64,000 nucleotides of DNA from Bemisia tabaci (GCF_918797505.1 NC_092800.1:24505577-24569576), one strand, 5' to 3'. Positions 1 to 11,734 are shown, counted from the stretch's first letter. Numbers and translations are program-made. Notes: generated from the letters alone by a model not told the origin.

Positions 1-365
1 ATGAAGTGTAACAATGAAAGGCGGGTCGTGCGTCATGCGTGCTGCGGACGGTGCACGCATTGCGCAATGCTTGAAGTATCACTTTAGGTTTGTAGGCGTC
101 AGTGCGCGTTCGAGCTGGCAGCATGCTGCGGCGCCCCCAACGGGCGGGTGGTGAACAATTTCTTGCGGGGAGAGCTCCCTGATGGAGAAAGTCGTATATC
201 GTGTAATTTTTTTTTTAATTTTCGACTTTTAAAATTACACACTGGTCGTGTGAAGTAATTAGTGAACTCTCAACGCTAGATGAAGAGTAATAATGAAAGG
301 CGGGTCGTGCGTCATGCGTGCTGCGGACGGTGCAGAGTGGCTCATGAAATTTTCCTCTGTGCTCT
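1..365. repeat. Dispersed repeat with internal direct repeat (family M, partial)
   Basis: A stretch of about 55 bases at the window start (GGCGGGTCGTGCGTCATGCG and flanks) recurs almost unchanged at 279-334. The block between them (TTGTAGGCGTC, TTCTTGCGGGGAGAG) reappears in the opposite orientation at 9755-10325. The left edge is cut by the window boundary. No coding was seen. Confidence 0.75.
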
Positions 366-394
366 GCCGACGTCATTATCTTAGCTGAGAGTTG

Positions 395-497
395 ATTTCA
401 GTAATTTTCTTTCCGCAAAGCGTGTTTTACGTGAAATTTTGGTTATAAGTAACATGTATCAGAATGCTTAAGTCCGTACCTTGTTTACTAGTCTATT
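395..497. repeat. Fragment of the 548-bp GGACCACTAGAC element (right end)
   Basis: This matches the right end of the elements at 29743-30290 and 56865-57412, including the CGTGTTTTACGTGAAATT and ATGTATCAGAATGCTTAA motifs. The rest of the element is absent, so this is a truncated copy. Confidence 0.7.
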
Positions 498-554
498 GCG
501 GAAATGCATCGGAAGAAATTTTCGGGATTGATATCCCCGACACCTTGTTGAAAT

Positions 555-790
555 ATTTTTGGTCGAAAATTTGCTATTTGTTGCAACGTTGCCGCGATAG
601 AGCACTGTATTCAAGCTCCGAAGATTTCATGGTGGTAGATGCGACGTAAGAAATCCCTTGAGACTTGAGAACAACAATCGCAGCTACACTTGCCACACGC
701 GTCTAGGGAAATCAGAGCGCCTGCAATTTTTGTGTAGGCAACACGGACAATCCAAGAACACGAATAGTTGCATCCTTGTTTACTGGCCCA
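555..790. repeat. Diverged dispersed repeat, second copy at 34045-34290
   Basis: It shares AACAATCGCAGCTA, GAGCGCCTGCAATT and AGAACACGAATAGTTGCATC in the same order with 34045-34290. A short piece also occurs near 13155-13190. The two short frames across it are not conserved between copies, so I treat it as non-coding. Confidence 0.6.
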
Positions 791-811
791 TTATCCTCGT
801 AGTTAAGCGTT

Positions 812-875
812 TTATCGGGGGAAATTTGGCAACATACGAATGTTTATACGCCGTTTTTCCTTAGCACTGCAGCTT
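812..875. repeat. Partial TGCCGTGCTAAGG-family MITE end (family B)
   Basis: GGGGAAATTTGGCAACA is followed by the inverted end motif CCGTTTTTCCTTAGCAC, which is the right half of the family seen complete at 46701-46953. Confidence 0.6.
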
Positions 876-1896
876 AACTGCTGGAAAAGTGGAGAACTAA
901 CTCTGCAAGTGGATGGGTGGAGTAAATTGCCAAATTATGCGAGTAATATTCTTAATAAGAATTTTAACTCCTGCTTCGACATATCTGCTTGACGATTTCC
1001 ACTTAGAAATACATTTGAACAACAATTTACAATAAGAGATCGTATCTGGCTCACTCTTAAAAGTATCCATCCGGATAGAGAACTTAACTGCTCGTACATT
1101 GTTATTCATTTGAGCCAGATATGGTGAAAAGGGCGCAGTCTATTTGAGGCCGTTTAAGCCTTTGGGGCTGAAGGGGTCTCCTTCAGGAAATATGATTTCT
1201 TACTCACTTGTTTTTAATGTGCAAATTTTATGTTAGTCTTTTCTTCGTGTTTTCGTAGTTTCCTTTTGTCATCCAACTCTTTTCACACACTCGATTTTTT
1301 ATGTTATAACGTGCCCCGTTTGATCAATTCCATTCAACTATATTCAAGTTACCATTTCACCAACCCTTTCAATTGAGTCTCCATTTGATTCGTAAAAAAC
1401 TCGCAAAACAACCGTGACAAACATGTTCCGATATTTAAATTCCGCGATAAACCAATATCAACAAATTACATTTTCCGTGATCGATTAATCATAAAGTCGA
1501 AAAAAATCGTCGATTAATCGAACAAAATATGTAATATTGAGTGAGGAACCGCAAACTAACGTTCAGTGAGATTTCTGGAAGAAATCATCAATAATCCAAG
1601 ACCGTTGCGGTAATCCACCAAATTTTCCAAATATCGATTATCGAATCGAAATTCTGACCGTCAATCGATTGATTATCGAAATCGGAACGTGTCGAGACCG
1701 TGGCAACTTACGAGGGTCTAGAGGTGAAGACACGAGTCGAAACACTGGCGAAATTGAAGACAAGGTCTTCCGTGCAAAGGAAAAACACCGTAGGAGCCTT
1801 CAGGCCTTGCCAAATTCCCATCGATAAAATAAAATACGTTTTTTCACAGGAAGTTCTGCATATTTTCATCCCAATTTTTCAGAGCATTTTGTTTGC
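876..1896. other. No gene recognised
   Basis: AT-rich spacer. Several short ATCGATTAATC-like inverted words lie at 1480-1690, but no element ends, coding or RNA structure could be supported. Confidence 0.4.
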
Positions 1897-2336
1897 AATG
1901 GGTCAGTTACGCTTGTCACAGAATTGTATTTTGGAGCTTGATTCTTGTAGATCAGCTTAAAATAATCAGATTTGTCCAAAAAGCAAGTTTCTACGTTCAA
2001 TATAAACCGAAATATCATGCTTTGAAAAATTCGGTTTAAGACGTCATCCATCGGAGCTGTGACACCCTTGGTTTCTTCCATCTATATTTCATCTAAGCTT
2101 CACGGTGAGTAGCCAGTGTAAATGTGTTTCTCTCTGATTGATGAAACTGAGGTGGACGTCATAACCGACGTGATAACCGATAAACATAACGTCATAAACC
2201 GAATTTTTCAGAGCGCGGTGTCTCAGTTAATTTTGAACGTAGAGACTTGCTGTTTAGACAGATCTGATGATTTACAGCTGATATACACGAATTGAGCATC
2301 ATTTCACGAATCTAAGACCAGCCCAACTGACCCATT
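1897..2336. repeat. Foldback MITE with AATGGGTCAGTT ends (family H)
   Basis: The left end AATGGGTCAGTTACGC is mirrored by the right end AACTGACCCATT. Inner inverted blocks include GACGTCATCC and ATAAACCGAATTTTTCAGAGC. Relatives lie at 49322-49655 and, diverged, at 20265-20525. No transposase is encoded. Confidence 0.75.
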
Positions 2337-2370
2337 AAATTTACAGCATCCGAAAATGTCAAGGAAAAAT

Positions 2371-2627
2371 TGATCGCATTTAGCAAAATGGAACCAGCGC
2401 GATTCCAGTGTTTTCAAAATTGTGCTACTTCTTCTTTTCTCTTAAAAATACTTAACAAATACACAATATTTAAAATCTTACAATCATTTTTATTTAAAAT
2501 TAACAACTTTTTGGTGGGAAGAAAGAACTATTTCCTAGTCTGGGAGATTTTTTATAGATAATTATGAAGAAGTAACATGTTTACAACACCGTAATCACTC
2601 TGGTTCCTTTTTGCTAAATGCAATCTA
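2371..2627. repeat. MITE with GATCGCATTTAGCAAAA ends (family L)
   Basis: The ends TGATCGCATTTAGCAAAA and TTTTTGCTAAATGCAATC are inverted. The interior also folds back, with GGAACCAGCGCGATT near the left and its complement near the right. Other copies or parts are near 18368 and 30651, and a relic lies at 39330-39510. Confidence 0.75.
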
Positions 2628-2628
2628 A

Positions 2629-2695
2629 ATGGATTGCATATTGAAAAAAGGAACCAAGAGCTGGCAATTTTGCTAAGATTGTGAGACTTCTTTTT
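2629..2695. repeat. Half copy of the GGATTGCATTTTGCAA repeat (family K)
   Basis: GGATTGCAT, AAAAGGAACCAAGAGC and TTTGCTAAGATTGTG match one arm of the foldback at 2775-3008. Confidence 0.5.
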
Positions 2696-2774
2696 TCATG
2701 GACGCAAAACCTGATCATCTATAAACAGTTCCTATTTGACACCCTAAAATCTGTAAATTTAAGACAACAATCAC

Positions 2775-3008
2775 TCTGTGAATTTCATATTTTTGCATGA
2801 GTTTCAGTTCTTTTATAGCGAAAGATGAAGTTGCAGAATCTTAGCAACATTGCAATGCTCTTGGTTCCTTTTTGCAAAATGCAATTCAAATAGTTATATT
2901 TGGATTGCATTTTGCAATAAGGAACCACTAGCATTGCAATGATGCTAAGATTGTGCAACTTCATTCTTGGCAATAAAATTACTGAAACCATGAAGAAATA
3001 TGAAATTT
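2775..3008. repeat. Foldback repeat, family K
   Basis: Arms run from AAATTTCATATTTTT inward through GATGAAGTTGCAGAATCTT and CTTGGTTCCTTTTTGCAAAA, and mirror each other around about 2893. A half copy follows at 3095-3160 and an inverted pair is at 47577-47830. Confidence 0.7.
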
Positions 3009-3235
3009 ACATGATAATTTTTGTCTTAAATTTACAGTTTTTAGCGAGTAAAATAGAAACTGTTAATGGATAATCAGGTTTTCCTTCCATGACAAAAGAA
3101 GATGCACAATTTTAGCAACATTGCAATGCTCCTGGTTCCTTTTTGCAAAATGCAACCCATTTCTTCAAAAAGGAGCGTTACGTAGGGAAAAATTTGGCAA
3201 CATCTGAATGCTGATACGTCGTTTCTGCTTAGGCG

Positions 3236-3620
3236 GCGCGCGGACGGGCGGAGGAGCGATGGGAGGCCGAAGAAGCGATCACGGGGGGATCGGGTTTGCG
3301 TGTTTGATTACCATAAAAACGCTCCGCGGTTGAACTTATGCCTCGGCCTGTTCGCTCTTTCGCCGCTACACTTGGCCAATGTGAAGTTGTGCTACATTGA
3401 TCAAGGCCGTCACTTGATTATAGTCACCTGAATGTAGGTTTCCAGTATCTTCCCGCGCCCCCTCCAACCCGCCCCCTGCTCGTCGCCCCCTTTTGTTGTG
3501 CTGCATCGCACAGTCGTTCTGCCCCGACCCCCGACGGCCGACTCGTGGCCCCCCCGGGATCCCTCGAACTGGGTCGCTTCGCCGGAAAAATAATCGAGGG
3601 AGTCTCCACAGCCGCGGCTG
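3236..3620. other. GC-rich, CpG-rich single-copy-looking stretch
   Basis: This stretch is much richer in C and G than its surroundings, with runs such as GCGCCCCCTCC and CCGACCCCCGACGGCC. It does not match any repeat family in the window. It could be regulatory or an untranslated exon, but nothing in the sequence decides. Immediately before it, at 3180-3232, is a family B fragment. Confidence 0.3.
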
Positions 3621-3829
3621 AAAAATTACACCTAGGTACTTGTAACTAAATTCACCGAGTTAACCAAAATTATTTGTAGGAGCGGAGCTCCTTCCTTTAA
3701 GGCAAAGTTGCGAGGTATCGTGAAATTTTAAAGTACGAAATTATGTCTGGTTTCGTCCTTCCTCTGACGAAAGAACGTGGCTACATCGCGATGTTGTCAA
3801 ATTTCCCCTCGCAAATTTTATTTTTACGC

Positions 3830-3960
3830 ACTGAAAAAAAAAGTTCGGTCCTGAGTACCGAAGTTTGGTGTTCCATATCATCTCAACTACTTCGGTTCGT
3901 GAAACCGAACTTGAGCGGTGAAGTGAACTGACGAACAAAGTTTGGTCCTACATGCCGAAT
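3830..3960. repeat. CACTG-ended repeat fragment
   Basis: It begins CACTGAAAAAAAAAGTTCGG, like the ends of the elements at 14748 and 33365. Repeats of GAAGTTTGG and AACCGAACTT follow. No matching right end was found. Confidence 0.4.
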
Positions 3961-4008
3961 GTTTGGTTACAAAATCCGAGTTTGACAACCCGAGTTTGAG
4001 GAACTCAG

Positions 4009-4180
4009 CCTTCTGTGGTGTAGTGGTTGTAGCGCTTGCTCTAAGATCGGGTTCCCGGCCAGGTTACCCGAGTTTAATGGTCTCCAACAACGGTTACCCG
4101 GGGCTGGGTTGATTCGGGACTGAGGGGAATTATCTCCCCCTTATACCCTGGGATATTTGAAAATGGAAAAAAGAAAGAAA
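4009..4180 (+). mobile_element. Possible tRNA-derived SINE
   Basis: GTGGTGTAGTGGTT followed by AGCGCTTGC resembles a Pol III A-box region of a tRNA-like head. GGGTTCCCGGCC about 30 bases on is a poor B-box. An A-rich stretch (GAAAATGGAAAAAAGAAAG) follows. There is no second copy in the window, so the call is weak. Confidence 0.3.
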
Positions 4181-4224
4181 TGTAATGTGATACTTGGATC
4201 AGTTTTTATCGAAATATAAGGCGG

Positions 4225-4345
4225 TACGAGCAAGCGTCACGTAATTTTCCACAAGAGGGGGGTGTAGCGCAGCGTTACGGAACGTTAAGGAGGATGGGGG
4301 TGTCTGAAAACTACAAATTTAGCGTTAAGTAATTTAGGGATGTTT
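4225..4345. repeat. Fragment resembling the CACGTAATTT-type Harbinger-like MITE
   Basis: CACGTAATTTTCCACAAG next to GGGGGGTGTAGCG resembles the G-rich interior and end of the element at 36710-37087, but the ends are not intact. Confidence 0.35.
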
Positions 4346-4367
4346 CCTGCCTCGGTGTGAAGCAGTG

Positions 4368-4520
4368 GTGGATCCAGCAATTTGGCAACACTGTATTTCC
4401 TCCATTTAAACCTATGTTAAGTGATCGATTCTTGTCGGAGCACCTGGCCTCTCCAAAAATCGATACATTTCCATAGGTTTAAATGGAGAAAAACAATGCG
4501 GCCAATTTGCAGGATCCGCA
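4368..4520. repeat. MITE with GGATCCAGCAATTTGGC ends
   Basis: The left end GGATCCAGCAATTTGGCAAC mirrors the right end GCCAATTTGCAGGATCC. Inner arms contain CCATTTAAACCTATG and its complement. A second copy is at 53515-53680. Confidence 0.75.
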
Positions 4521-4871
4521 AATGGCGTAAGGAGGGCAGTGTTTGAAGCGCAAGGTCCAGCCGTGTTATCCGACGGCAGCCACTGGTGCGAGTGCGCCTT
4601 TTCAATTCCGTTTTCTTTGCGTCTGATAAGAGAAAGCCGACTTTGACGTGGATTCCGTTTGCTGTCGGCTTCCATTAGAGCTTTGAGCGGCGGGCGGGCG
4701 GGCGGGCGCTGCGGTGGCGAAACCGTCAAGAAATCGGTAAACAAACGTGCCGATGCGTAAACTTCTCCCGGTGCTCCTGTTCACTCGCGAAACTTATTCA
4801 TTCGGAGCCAGGACTCAGCAGTCTGCGGGTTGGTTCCCCCGCCCGGGTTGCCCACTTTACCCGTAAACTTA

Positions 4872-5001
4872 ACTGGATGTATTTATATCAAACGGAACTA
4901 AGTGCATCATGACGTGAGCCCTGATATGCACATATTCTTAAGGTTCTCGGGGCTCATGTCTTAATGCACGTAGTTCCGTTTGGCAGAAATACGTCCAACT
5001 T
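4872..5001. repeat. MITE with TTCCGTTTGGCAGAAATACG ends (family C)
   Basis: The right end AGTTCCGTTTGGCAGAAATA is inverted at the left as TATATCAAACGGAACT. The interior carries GACGTGAGCCCTGATATGCA. Copies are at 44691, 48534, 56737, 61865 and 63513. Another half-end lies at 5030-5060. Confidence 0.8.
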
Positions 5002-5060
5002 ACATTCTTTCCATTGGGTTCCTGGGAATATTTGGACGTATCTCTGCCAAGCGGAACCAT

Positions 5061-7169
5061 TGACGAGTGGAAAAGATGGGGTATGCTCTGGAAAGTTGCA
5101 TAAGAAACAAGGTTAAAGTGGGCGTGATTCCCTTCAAAGTCTCTTTATACTGAAAGTAAAGACAATGCGAATCCATTTCTGATTGGTTCCCGTATCTTGG
5201 GCCTTCACAGTGACTCAAACGGGAATAAAGATTAAATTTTCACAAATTGCGAAGATCATAAACTGGGATGTACCGGAGAATTGGGGGTACGGCAAGGAAC
5301 AAGTGGAATGTGAGAGGGAACGGAGATAGGAATTCGGGAATGGGTTGATCAAAGATTACAGAAAACTCCAATTTGTGTAATCTTTATTCCGCGTTTGCGA
5401 CACCCATAAACCGCGTTGTCCCAACCCTCTCTATAAAGGGACTCTGCAAATTGGAGGTACTTCGGTTTAATTAATTAGAAATGCCTGGATTCAACTATTC
5501 GGGCTCGAGAGAAATCCATTTTGCATATGCAGAAAATTGCCGGCGCTAAGGCTTTGTGGATCGCAACGTTTGGCTGTAGCTGTAAGTATTGTACTCAGGA
5601 ATGTACCCGATGCTTACGTAACCGCGTTGACCATAAAAACTCGATTCGGGTGAGCTATGTAGCATTCTAGCAGCATTGCCAAAAAAAGTGTATTTTCAAC
5701 AACGTTGGCGGTAATGGTTTGCTAAATTGATATTTCGTAATAATCGTGAGAAAAAGCTTTCGGTGAAATACTTTGCTGGTATTTTATACAACCAACTTTA
5801 GAACTTGAACGAAGAACATAACCGGTATAGCCAAGCAAAGGTGCCGCTTTTTAAAAAAGAAAAAACTAGGTAACCCCCATTATCCACGGTCATAGTGCAT
5901 ACAACAACAAATACAATGCATGCACGCACTTACTCGAAGTACCTGACGTACTTACATTATTCACACATTCCAATGGCGGTTCTTACAAGTTGGCATCATC
6001 GTCTTTCCCCAATTTAAATGTATATAAAACAATCGATTCTAGGTGATGCAGCTCGTCTCGACAAAGATCGATATTTTTAATGGAAATGGTATATAGAGGA
6101 AAAACTGTGGTGCCAAATTTCAAGAATCCTCACTGATAAAACCAGTGTAACAGAAACTGTAACACGACCTGTTCTCTCCTGTTGATTTTCGATTTCTCCG
6201 TCATGTAAATCGTTTTCTAAGTAGGATTTTGAGAAAGAGATCTTGAGATTTTTTCTAGTTTGGGGTATGAAATACCCCCTAGTTAATAGGTAGTTCTGGG
6301 GGACATTTTCTTGAAACAACTGTAATTGAATGCATTTTGAGGCTTCCGTCATGCAGATTTTCCACTATTTTCTGCGAAAAAAGTACGCTTTTTCATATTT
6401 TTAGCACAAAATACTGTCAGATTGGTGCATTCAAGAGGTCCGGGAAATTTTTGGAATTTTACCTCTATTTGGACGCATTTTGAGGCTACCACGACGTAAA
6501 TTTTAGAAAACACTGACTGAATGAGCACGGTGTTTTCATTTAAAACTCTATATTAAAATAGATAAATATCCTTGTAACGAAGTTTTTTTTCCACCATTCT
6601 AAATGTTTGTTGGAGGAGGTGGGGAGGGGGGGCAGGTCCTCTCTGCCACCTTGATACACCCATGGTTTAGACTTCATCTAGTGGCTTATAGCATAATTCA
6701 CAGTTGGGTAACTTTAAAAATTACACTATATGGCGAAACATTACACGGTTGAACTGCCTCATTACCAAGTCCTCTTCAAACTCTCCCAGTTCTTACCACC
6801 AAAGAGGGTAAAATAACTTTGAATATTATCTGCGTTACGCTTCTTGGAAATCAGAGAACGGCGCTAAGTTCACCGCTCGTGTGAGACCAGACTTGCCAGA
6901 TTGCAATCAAATATAAAATCGTTAAACTTCGCGAGAAAAATTTCTTGGAAGATATGGAGCGTTTGAAAGATACGTTTGCGCGTGAGATATTTTGTCACAA
7001 TTATTGATGCCATAATTTACCTATGATTAGTTTATTTTTTGTAATTAGTTACGCTAGACGAGGCTGCAATTCAATAAAAGTTATGTCCCTAACGAAAACG
7101 TTTTTTGTTAAGAGGATAGAAAATGAAATTAAAAATAGTAATTGACCAGTACCAGTAATATAAAGACTG
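5061..7169. other. No gene recognised
   Basis: About 2.1 kb of AT-rich sequence. Short frames occur on both strands but none resembles a protein family, and no complete element ends were found. Confidence 0.4.
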
Positions 7170-7420
7170 TGGTTTGTGTTTGGGAGCTAAAATTTCTATC
7201 TCATCCGCAAAAAAAATTATGTGCACAGGGAAACTGAGGGTATATTGTTTCTGAACTGAGCCAGAAATTTTAAGTCGTAATTGGACTTCATTTTGCAATT
7301 AAGAGCTTTAATTTCTAGATCAATCGTAAAAATACTTGTGTGCATAGGGGTACTAATGGTACATACGTTCTTTTTAAACTGAGTCAAAAATTGTAGTTCC
7401 TAATTGCAAAATCCGGTCCA
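7170..7420. repeat. Two adjoining copies of a ~140-bp MITE (family J)
   Basis: The second copy (7282-7420) has ends TGGACTTCATTTTGCAATT and AATTGCAAAATCCGGTCCA. The preceding 7170-7283 block repeats the same order (GGGAGCTA, GTGCACAGGGAAACTGA, GAGCCAGAAATTTT), so the two copies share an edge. Confidence 0.7.
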
Positions 7421-7520
7421 AATGGAAAAAGTAGTCCAAATAGTCAACATAATATTTTTGTTCTTACTGGGTTTTCCCCCAAGAATCTCATGAAAACGGA
7501 CGGATTCGATTTTTTTACTT

Positions 7521-7730
7521 CACTGGTAAAGAAAGTAGCTTGGATCAAGAGTCCAGACTCTTAAAAACATTGACAAGAAAAAATACTCTTGATTCAATCG
7601 GATTTTTCCTTGAATCGAGGAGCTAAGCCTCTTGAATTAAGCGGATTTCCATTTGAATCAAGAGTATTTTTTCTTGTCAATGTTTCTCAGAGTCTGGACT
7701 ATAGACCCAAGCTACTTTTTTTTACCAGTG
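7521..7730. repeat. CACTGGTAAA-ended MITE
   Basis: A 210-bp element with ends CACTGGTAAAGAAAGTAGCT and AGCTACTTTTTTTTACCAGTG, flanked on both sides by TT. The inner arms AAACATTGACAAGAAAAAAT and TTTTTTCTTGTCAATGTTT also pair. The related element at 45764 has the same ends. Confidence 0.85.
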
Positions 7731-8110
7731 TTTAGTTGGTGGAAAAAATAATGTTGAATTTCAGGATGATGTTGTGTATGAGCGCGGGTTGCATACTCAG
7801 CTCCTAAAAATAAATTTTGTATTTTTGAAATATTTCACAGCCTCGTGAAATTTCACCCAACATTTCAAATATTTCAAAACATGTGCGTGCCTCATGCTTC
7901 AACCGTGTTTCATTTTGCAACCCTGTGTAAGACGCCATTACCCCCGGGCCGGCGAAGCGAAACCCACCGGGGGCGATCCGGCAACAATGGGGTATTTGTC
8001 TGAGGACGCCGCTTCAGCGAAAAGCATGAATGAACTTTGGAGTTGCCTCCTGAACGTTTGAGTTATTAATCCCGACAATCCCGGGATCCCGGCTCCGACT
8101 CCCTGGCGTG
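7731..8110. other. No gene recognised
   Basis: Spacer with a short GC-rich patch (CCCCCGGGCCGGCGAAGCG) near 7942. No element ends were seen. Confidence 0.35.
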
Positions 8111-8257
8111 AAGATCGATTTTCGATATTTCCCCATTTGAAACTGTGCTAAAGAATCGATTATTAGGGTACTCGCTGCGGACACCTCGACTATCGATCCT
8201 TTTACATAGGTTTAAATGGCAGATCTATCGATATATCGCAAGGCGCTACGCCACTGC
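8111..8257. repeat. ATCGAT-rich palindromic MITE, GCCACTG right end
   Basis: It contains AATCGATT, ACTATCGATCC, CCATTTAAACC-like arms and ends CGCTACGCCACTG, matching the elements at 43429 and 44261. The left end is degraded. Confidence 0.6.
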
Positions 8258-8413
8258 TCCCCGGCTGAACTTTAAAGTCACTCTCCTCAGTTTGCTCTTC
8301 CTTATCTCCGGCTTTTTCTTGCCGAGAACAAGACTCCATCCAGGATGCATTTTAATCGCCGTAATGGAATAAATGGAATAAACGGACTAGCCAACCTCTC
8401 CACGGTAGCCCAG

Positions 8414-8433
8414 CCCCCCCCCCCCCCCCCCCC
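8414..8433. repeat. Poly-C tract (20)
   Basis: Uninterrupted run of C. The exact length should be treated as uncertain in any assembly. Confidence 0.9.
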
Positions 8434-9754
8434 TTCCGCCGTGTCTGCCGACCGCTTTGGCTAAGTATTTCTGCAGATGGGCTCAGATTGGTGGCTAACC
8501 AGAAACATGAAAATCGCCTCCGTTCATAACGTCGTTCCTTCCAAGAAGGACTTAACTACATTTTGATGTTGCCAAATTTCTCCTCGAAAGCTGAAGTTTT
8601 CCTGTGAGAATCTCAGGCATTTCTATCTGAAAATCTTACCGATCTTTGGTGCGATTTCATGCAAAAATCAGCAAAATGTTGGACAAATATTGCACGAGTG
8701 AACTCTCGTGAAAAATCGAATGGGTTTTACAGCTCCATTTTACTGGAGGTTGCAAAAATTGTCCTTTTCATGATGCTGTGTTAAGGATCTTCTCGAATCT
8801 CACTTGCTCGGCTAATGTGATGCAACGGAATCCAAATTATGAATCAATTTTTAGGTTTTTAGGATCGATATTTGCAGGAAAATAAAGGCATTAGAATGAT
8901 AATTAGGATTCTTTAGGACCGGAAAATATGCAAAGTTAACAAAAAAATCAAACATACCTCCATCATCAAAAGCACATTAACCCATGGCTTCTTTATATGA
9001 CATTTAAAAAGCCAGTCCCGAAACATTCTCAAAGCGACCGAGATAGAATTCTGGCGTAGATCAGACAGAGCTTAGAGGAAGAATCACGTTTGGAACAAAA
9101 GAGTACGTGGAATGATGGGTATCTAAAAGAACGTACTTCAAGCATGACATTTACACCAAACAGCTCGTCTGATATTGTCATATACCGGGTGTTCCAGAGC
9201 TCTAGCGCACTATCTATTTCTCGGAAACGGGTAAAAATTGGGCTGCGGGACGGAATCTTGTTGGGATAAATCAACCCCAAAGAGCTTAATTAAAATATTT
9301 TCAGCTGCCGACAACCCCATTTGGGGCAGGGGTTAAGGAAAGTGCCCCCGTTTCTTTCAGGTTGGTTTTTACGGGGGCTAGAAAGCAGTATGATGGAGGC
9401 GGCTGCATACATGCATGCATCGATTTAAAATAAATTTGATAGGGAACATTCAGAATGGTATCTATGCGGCTGAGCATGTCTCGTTCATAGCACTTCCAAT
9501 TGAAATGAGAGAGAGGGAATGGAACATATACTTAGTCAAGGTGCCATCAATAAATATCTCGGATTCATTGAAAGTTTTCTGCAGCTTTTATCCATCATTA
9601 GTGGTGCTCTAAAACCATGCGTATGCAAAAATTGCCATACCTTCAATTCACTTACCCTACCAACAGACCAAGATACAACATTTCCCGTTCTGTTCAATTT
9701 TCCGGTAAATTTGAAATTTTGTCCCCTTCCTAAGCTCTCTCGACAGAGCATAGG
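8434..9754. other. No gene recognised
   Basis: About 1.3 kb of spacer. Open frames of about 60-105 codons lie on both strands around 9415-9836 but overlap each other and run into a repeat, so none is supported. Confidence 0.4.
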
Positions 9755-10325
9755 GGAGAATTTCATGAGCCACCCTACACCGTCCACAGCACGCATGGCG
9801 CACGATCCGCCTTTCATTATTACACCTCTCATCTAGCGTTGAGAGTTCACTGATAACCTCACATGATCAGTGTGCAATTATAGAAGTCGAAAATTAAAAA
9901 AAGAAATTACGCGCTATACGAGTTTCTCCGCCAGAGAGTTCTCCCCGCAAGAAATCGTTCACCACCCGCCCGTCGTGAGCACCGCAGCGTGCTGCTAGCG
10001 CGGAACGCGCACTGACGCCTACAAACCTAAAGGGCTACTTCACACAATGCGCAATGCTTGAAGTATCCCCTTAGGTTTGTAGGCGTCGATGCGCGTTTCG
10101 AGCTGGCAACACGCCGCGCTGCAATATGCCATAAACTTGCTCACAATTAATAGGTCAGGATGTTAGAATGTAGGCAAATTCGAAATTAGCGACTCATAAA
10201 ACATCAGCAACGAAACTTTCGTGATCTTTGAGTCATTATCCGACTTATTTCATCCTATTCTTGAGTTTTGGACCATAGTGCGCCGCAAGTGGGCGATGGC
10301 TCATGAAATTCTCCCCTGTGCTCAA
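9755..10325. repeat. Dispersed repeat family M, inverted relative to the copy at 1-365
   Basis: It shares GTCCACAGCACGCATG, TCATCTAGCGTTGAGAG and GTTCTCCCCGCAAGAAAT with the window start. It contains a strong hairpin at 10014-10090 built on ACGCCTACAAACCTAAAGGG and its complement. It is interrupted by a candidate small insertion at 10122-10280. Confidence 0.7.
10122..10280. mobile_element. Possible small Transib-like non-autonomous element
   Basis: The right end GGACCATAGTG is the exact complement of the first 11 bases of the intact Transib element at 20833 and is followed by CGCCG. The left end CAATATGCC is only an approximate match and is preceded by CGCTG. The 5-bp flanks therefore agree at four of five bases. 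Confidence 0.35.
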
Positions 10326-11479
10326 TCAAAGCTCTCTGGTCTACTCTTATATAAAAAAAAACCTGGGTCTTATTTTCAAAATCTGAATTAAGAGGGCTCA
10401 TCTAGGGCTTATTACCTGTCGATAACCGCAAAAATCATGTAAATCGGCCCGGTAGAATGCTGAAACTAAGCGTTACCAAATATGCAAATATAGTAGACCT
10501 CCGAGGGTAGAATAGTATAGATGAGGCGTCAACTAGGACAAATGATAAACGTACGTTATGAAATCGTAGTGACCGAATTTATAGGGAAAATCGCGGATTT
10601 AGAGTAAATTAACTTCATTAGTTACGCGTTTCTAAGAGTCGTGCTAAGATGGTTGACCACTGCGGTTAACTGAAAAATGCTCAGATTCTTCTAAATTCTA
10701 AGTTTTTACACCCTGTGTTATTGAAAACATTTCGCCCGTTCGGAATAGTAATTGATGACGTCATCCTGTGCGAGCGCTTTTTTTCGTAAGTTAAAATTTC
10801 AATGGCGTTCTCTCCGTTCAGATTGAACGCTTATTTGACGTTTTGACGTTTGACGTTTGACAACAACGCAGGTAGGATTTCCGCGTCCAAAACGTTCGAA
10901 ACGGCACATAAAAATGTTGTACGAAGTCGTATCGGAGGATGTAAAACCGGTAGTTTAATGCACGAAACAGACGGAAGACCGACATTGCCAAATCGAATTT
11001 ATTTTATCTCGAACTATTGATTTCGCTCTCGGTCGGACATAAATCTGTGCAAGAGGAACACAGTTGTGAGCCGGCAGCATTGCTAAGGATGGTCAATTTT
11101 GCGCTAAGGAAACGTGCTGTGATCGATAAGAAATATCACCACCACTGGGTGAGAGGAGGGGAAGGGGGGCTGACGCGGGGGGACCGTGGACTAGGAGGAC
11201 TTGTATCGTGCACAAGGTGGCTCGACCCCTGCAAATCAATAACAGCTAACCCTAAAAAAGGAACTGACAGTAAGCTTGGGCTTTCTTTCGCCCTTATCTC
11301 TAAACTTATTCGTCTTTACTTTACCGCGGAGTTAAGCTTTGTTTCTTTACTTGCGCTACGAAGTCAACTGCTTTTTTCATTAGCGCGCTCAAGAAGTATT
11401 GGACGTCTCTCCTCACGTATACAGGGTGATTCAAGACGAGAAGGGAAAATTTCAGGAATCGATTACTTAGGTTAAAATT
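10326..11479. other. No gene recognised
   Basis: Spacer. GTTTTGACGTTTGACGTTTGACA at 10841-10862 is a short tandem repeat. A 152-codon frame starting at 11017 runs into the MITE at 11480 and resembles nothing known, so it is not called. Confidence 0.4.
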
Positions 11480-11734
11480 GGACCGCGATAAGCAGAAAGA
11501 AGCCAAGCCACATCCGCTATTGCCAAATTTAACCTGGCAATTTAATTTTTTTACATAAGAACAATTGTGCGGATTTTTATGCAAATTTAAGTGATTTTTT
11601 TTTTATATTACGAGGCACATTCCCTAAAATTTTCAAAGGAATCTGCACCAACGTTCTATGGTAAAAAATTAAAGTGCCCAGTTAAATTTGGCAGTGGCTA
11701 ATGTGGCTTAGGTCCTTTCTGCTAAACGCGGTCC
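11480..11734. repeat. MITE with GGACCGCG ends (family F)
   Basis: The ends GGACCGCGATAAGCAGAAAG and TTTCTGCTAAACGCGGTCC are inverted. The arms carry GCCAAGCCACAT and its complement. Copies are at 30344-30596 and inside the element at 58131, with a partial copy at 62850. Confidence 0.85.

Noticed and set aside
4412..4784. Minus-strand frames of 110, 62 and 60 codons
   Set aside because: They overlap the GGATCC-ended MITE and a GC-rich low-complexity stretch. No family motif.
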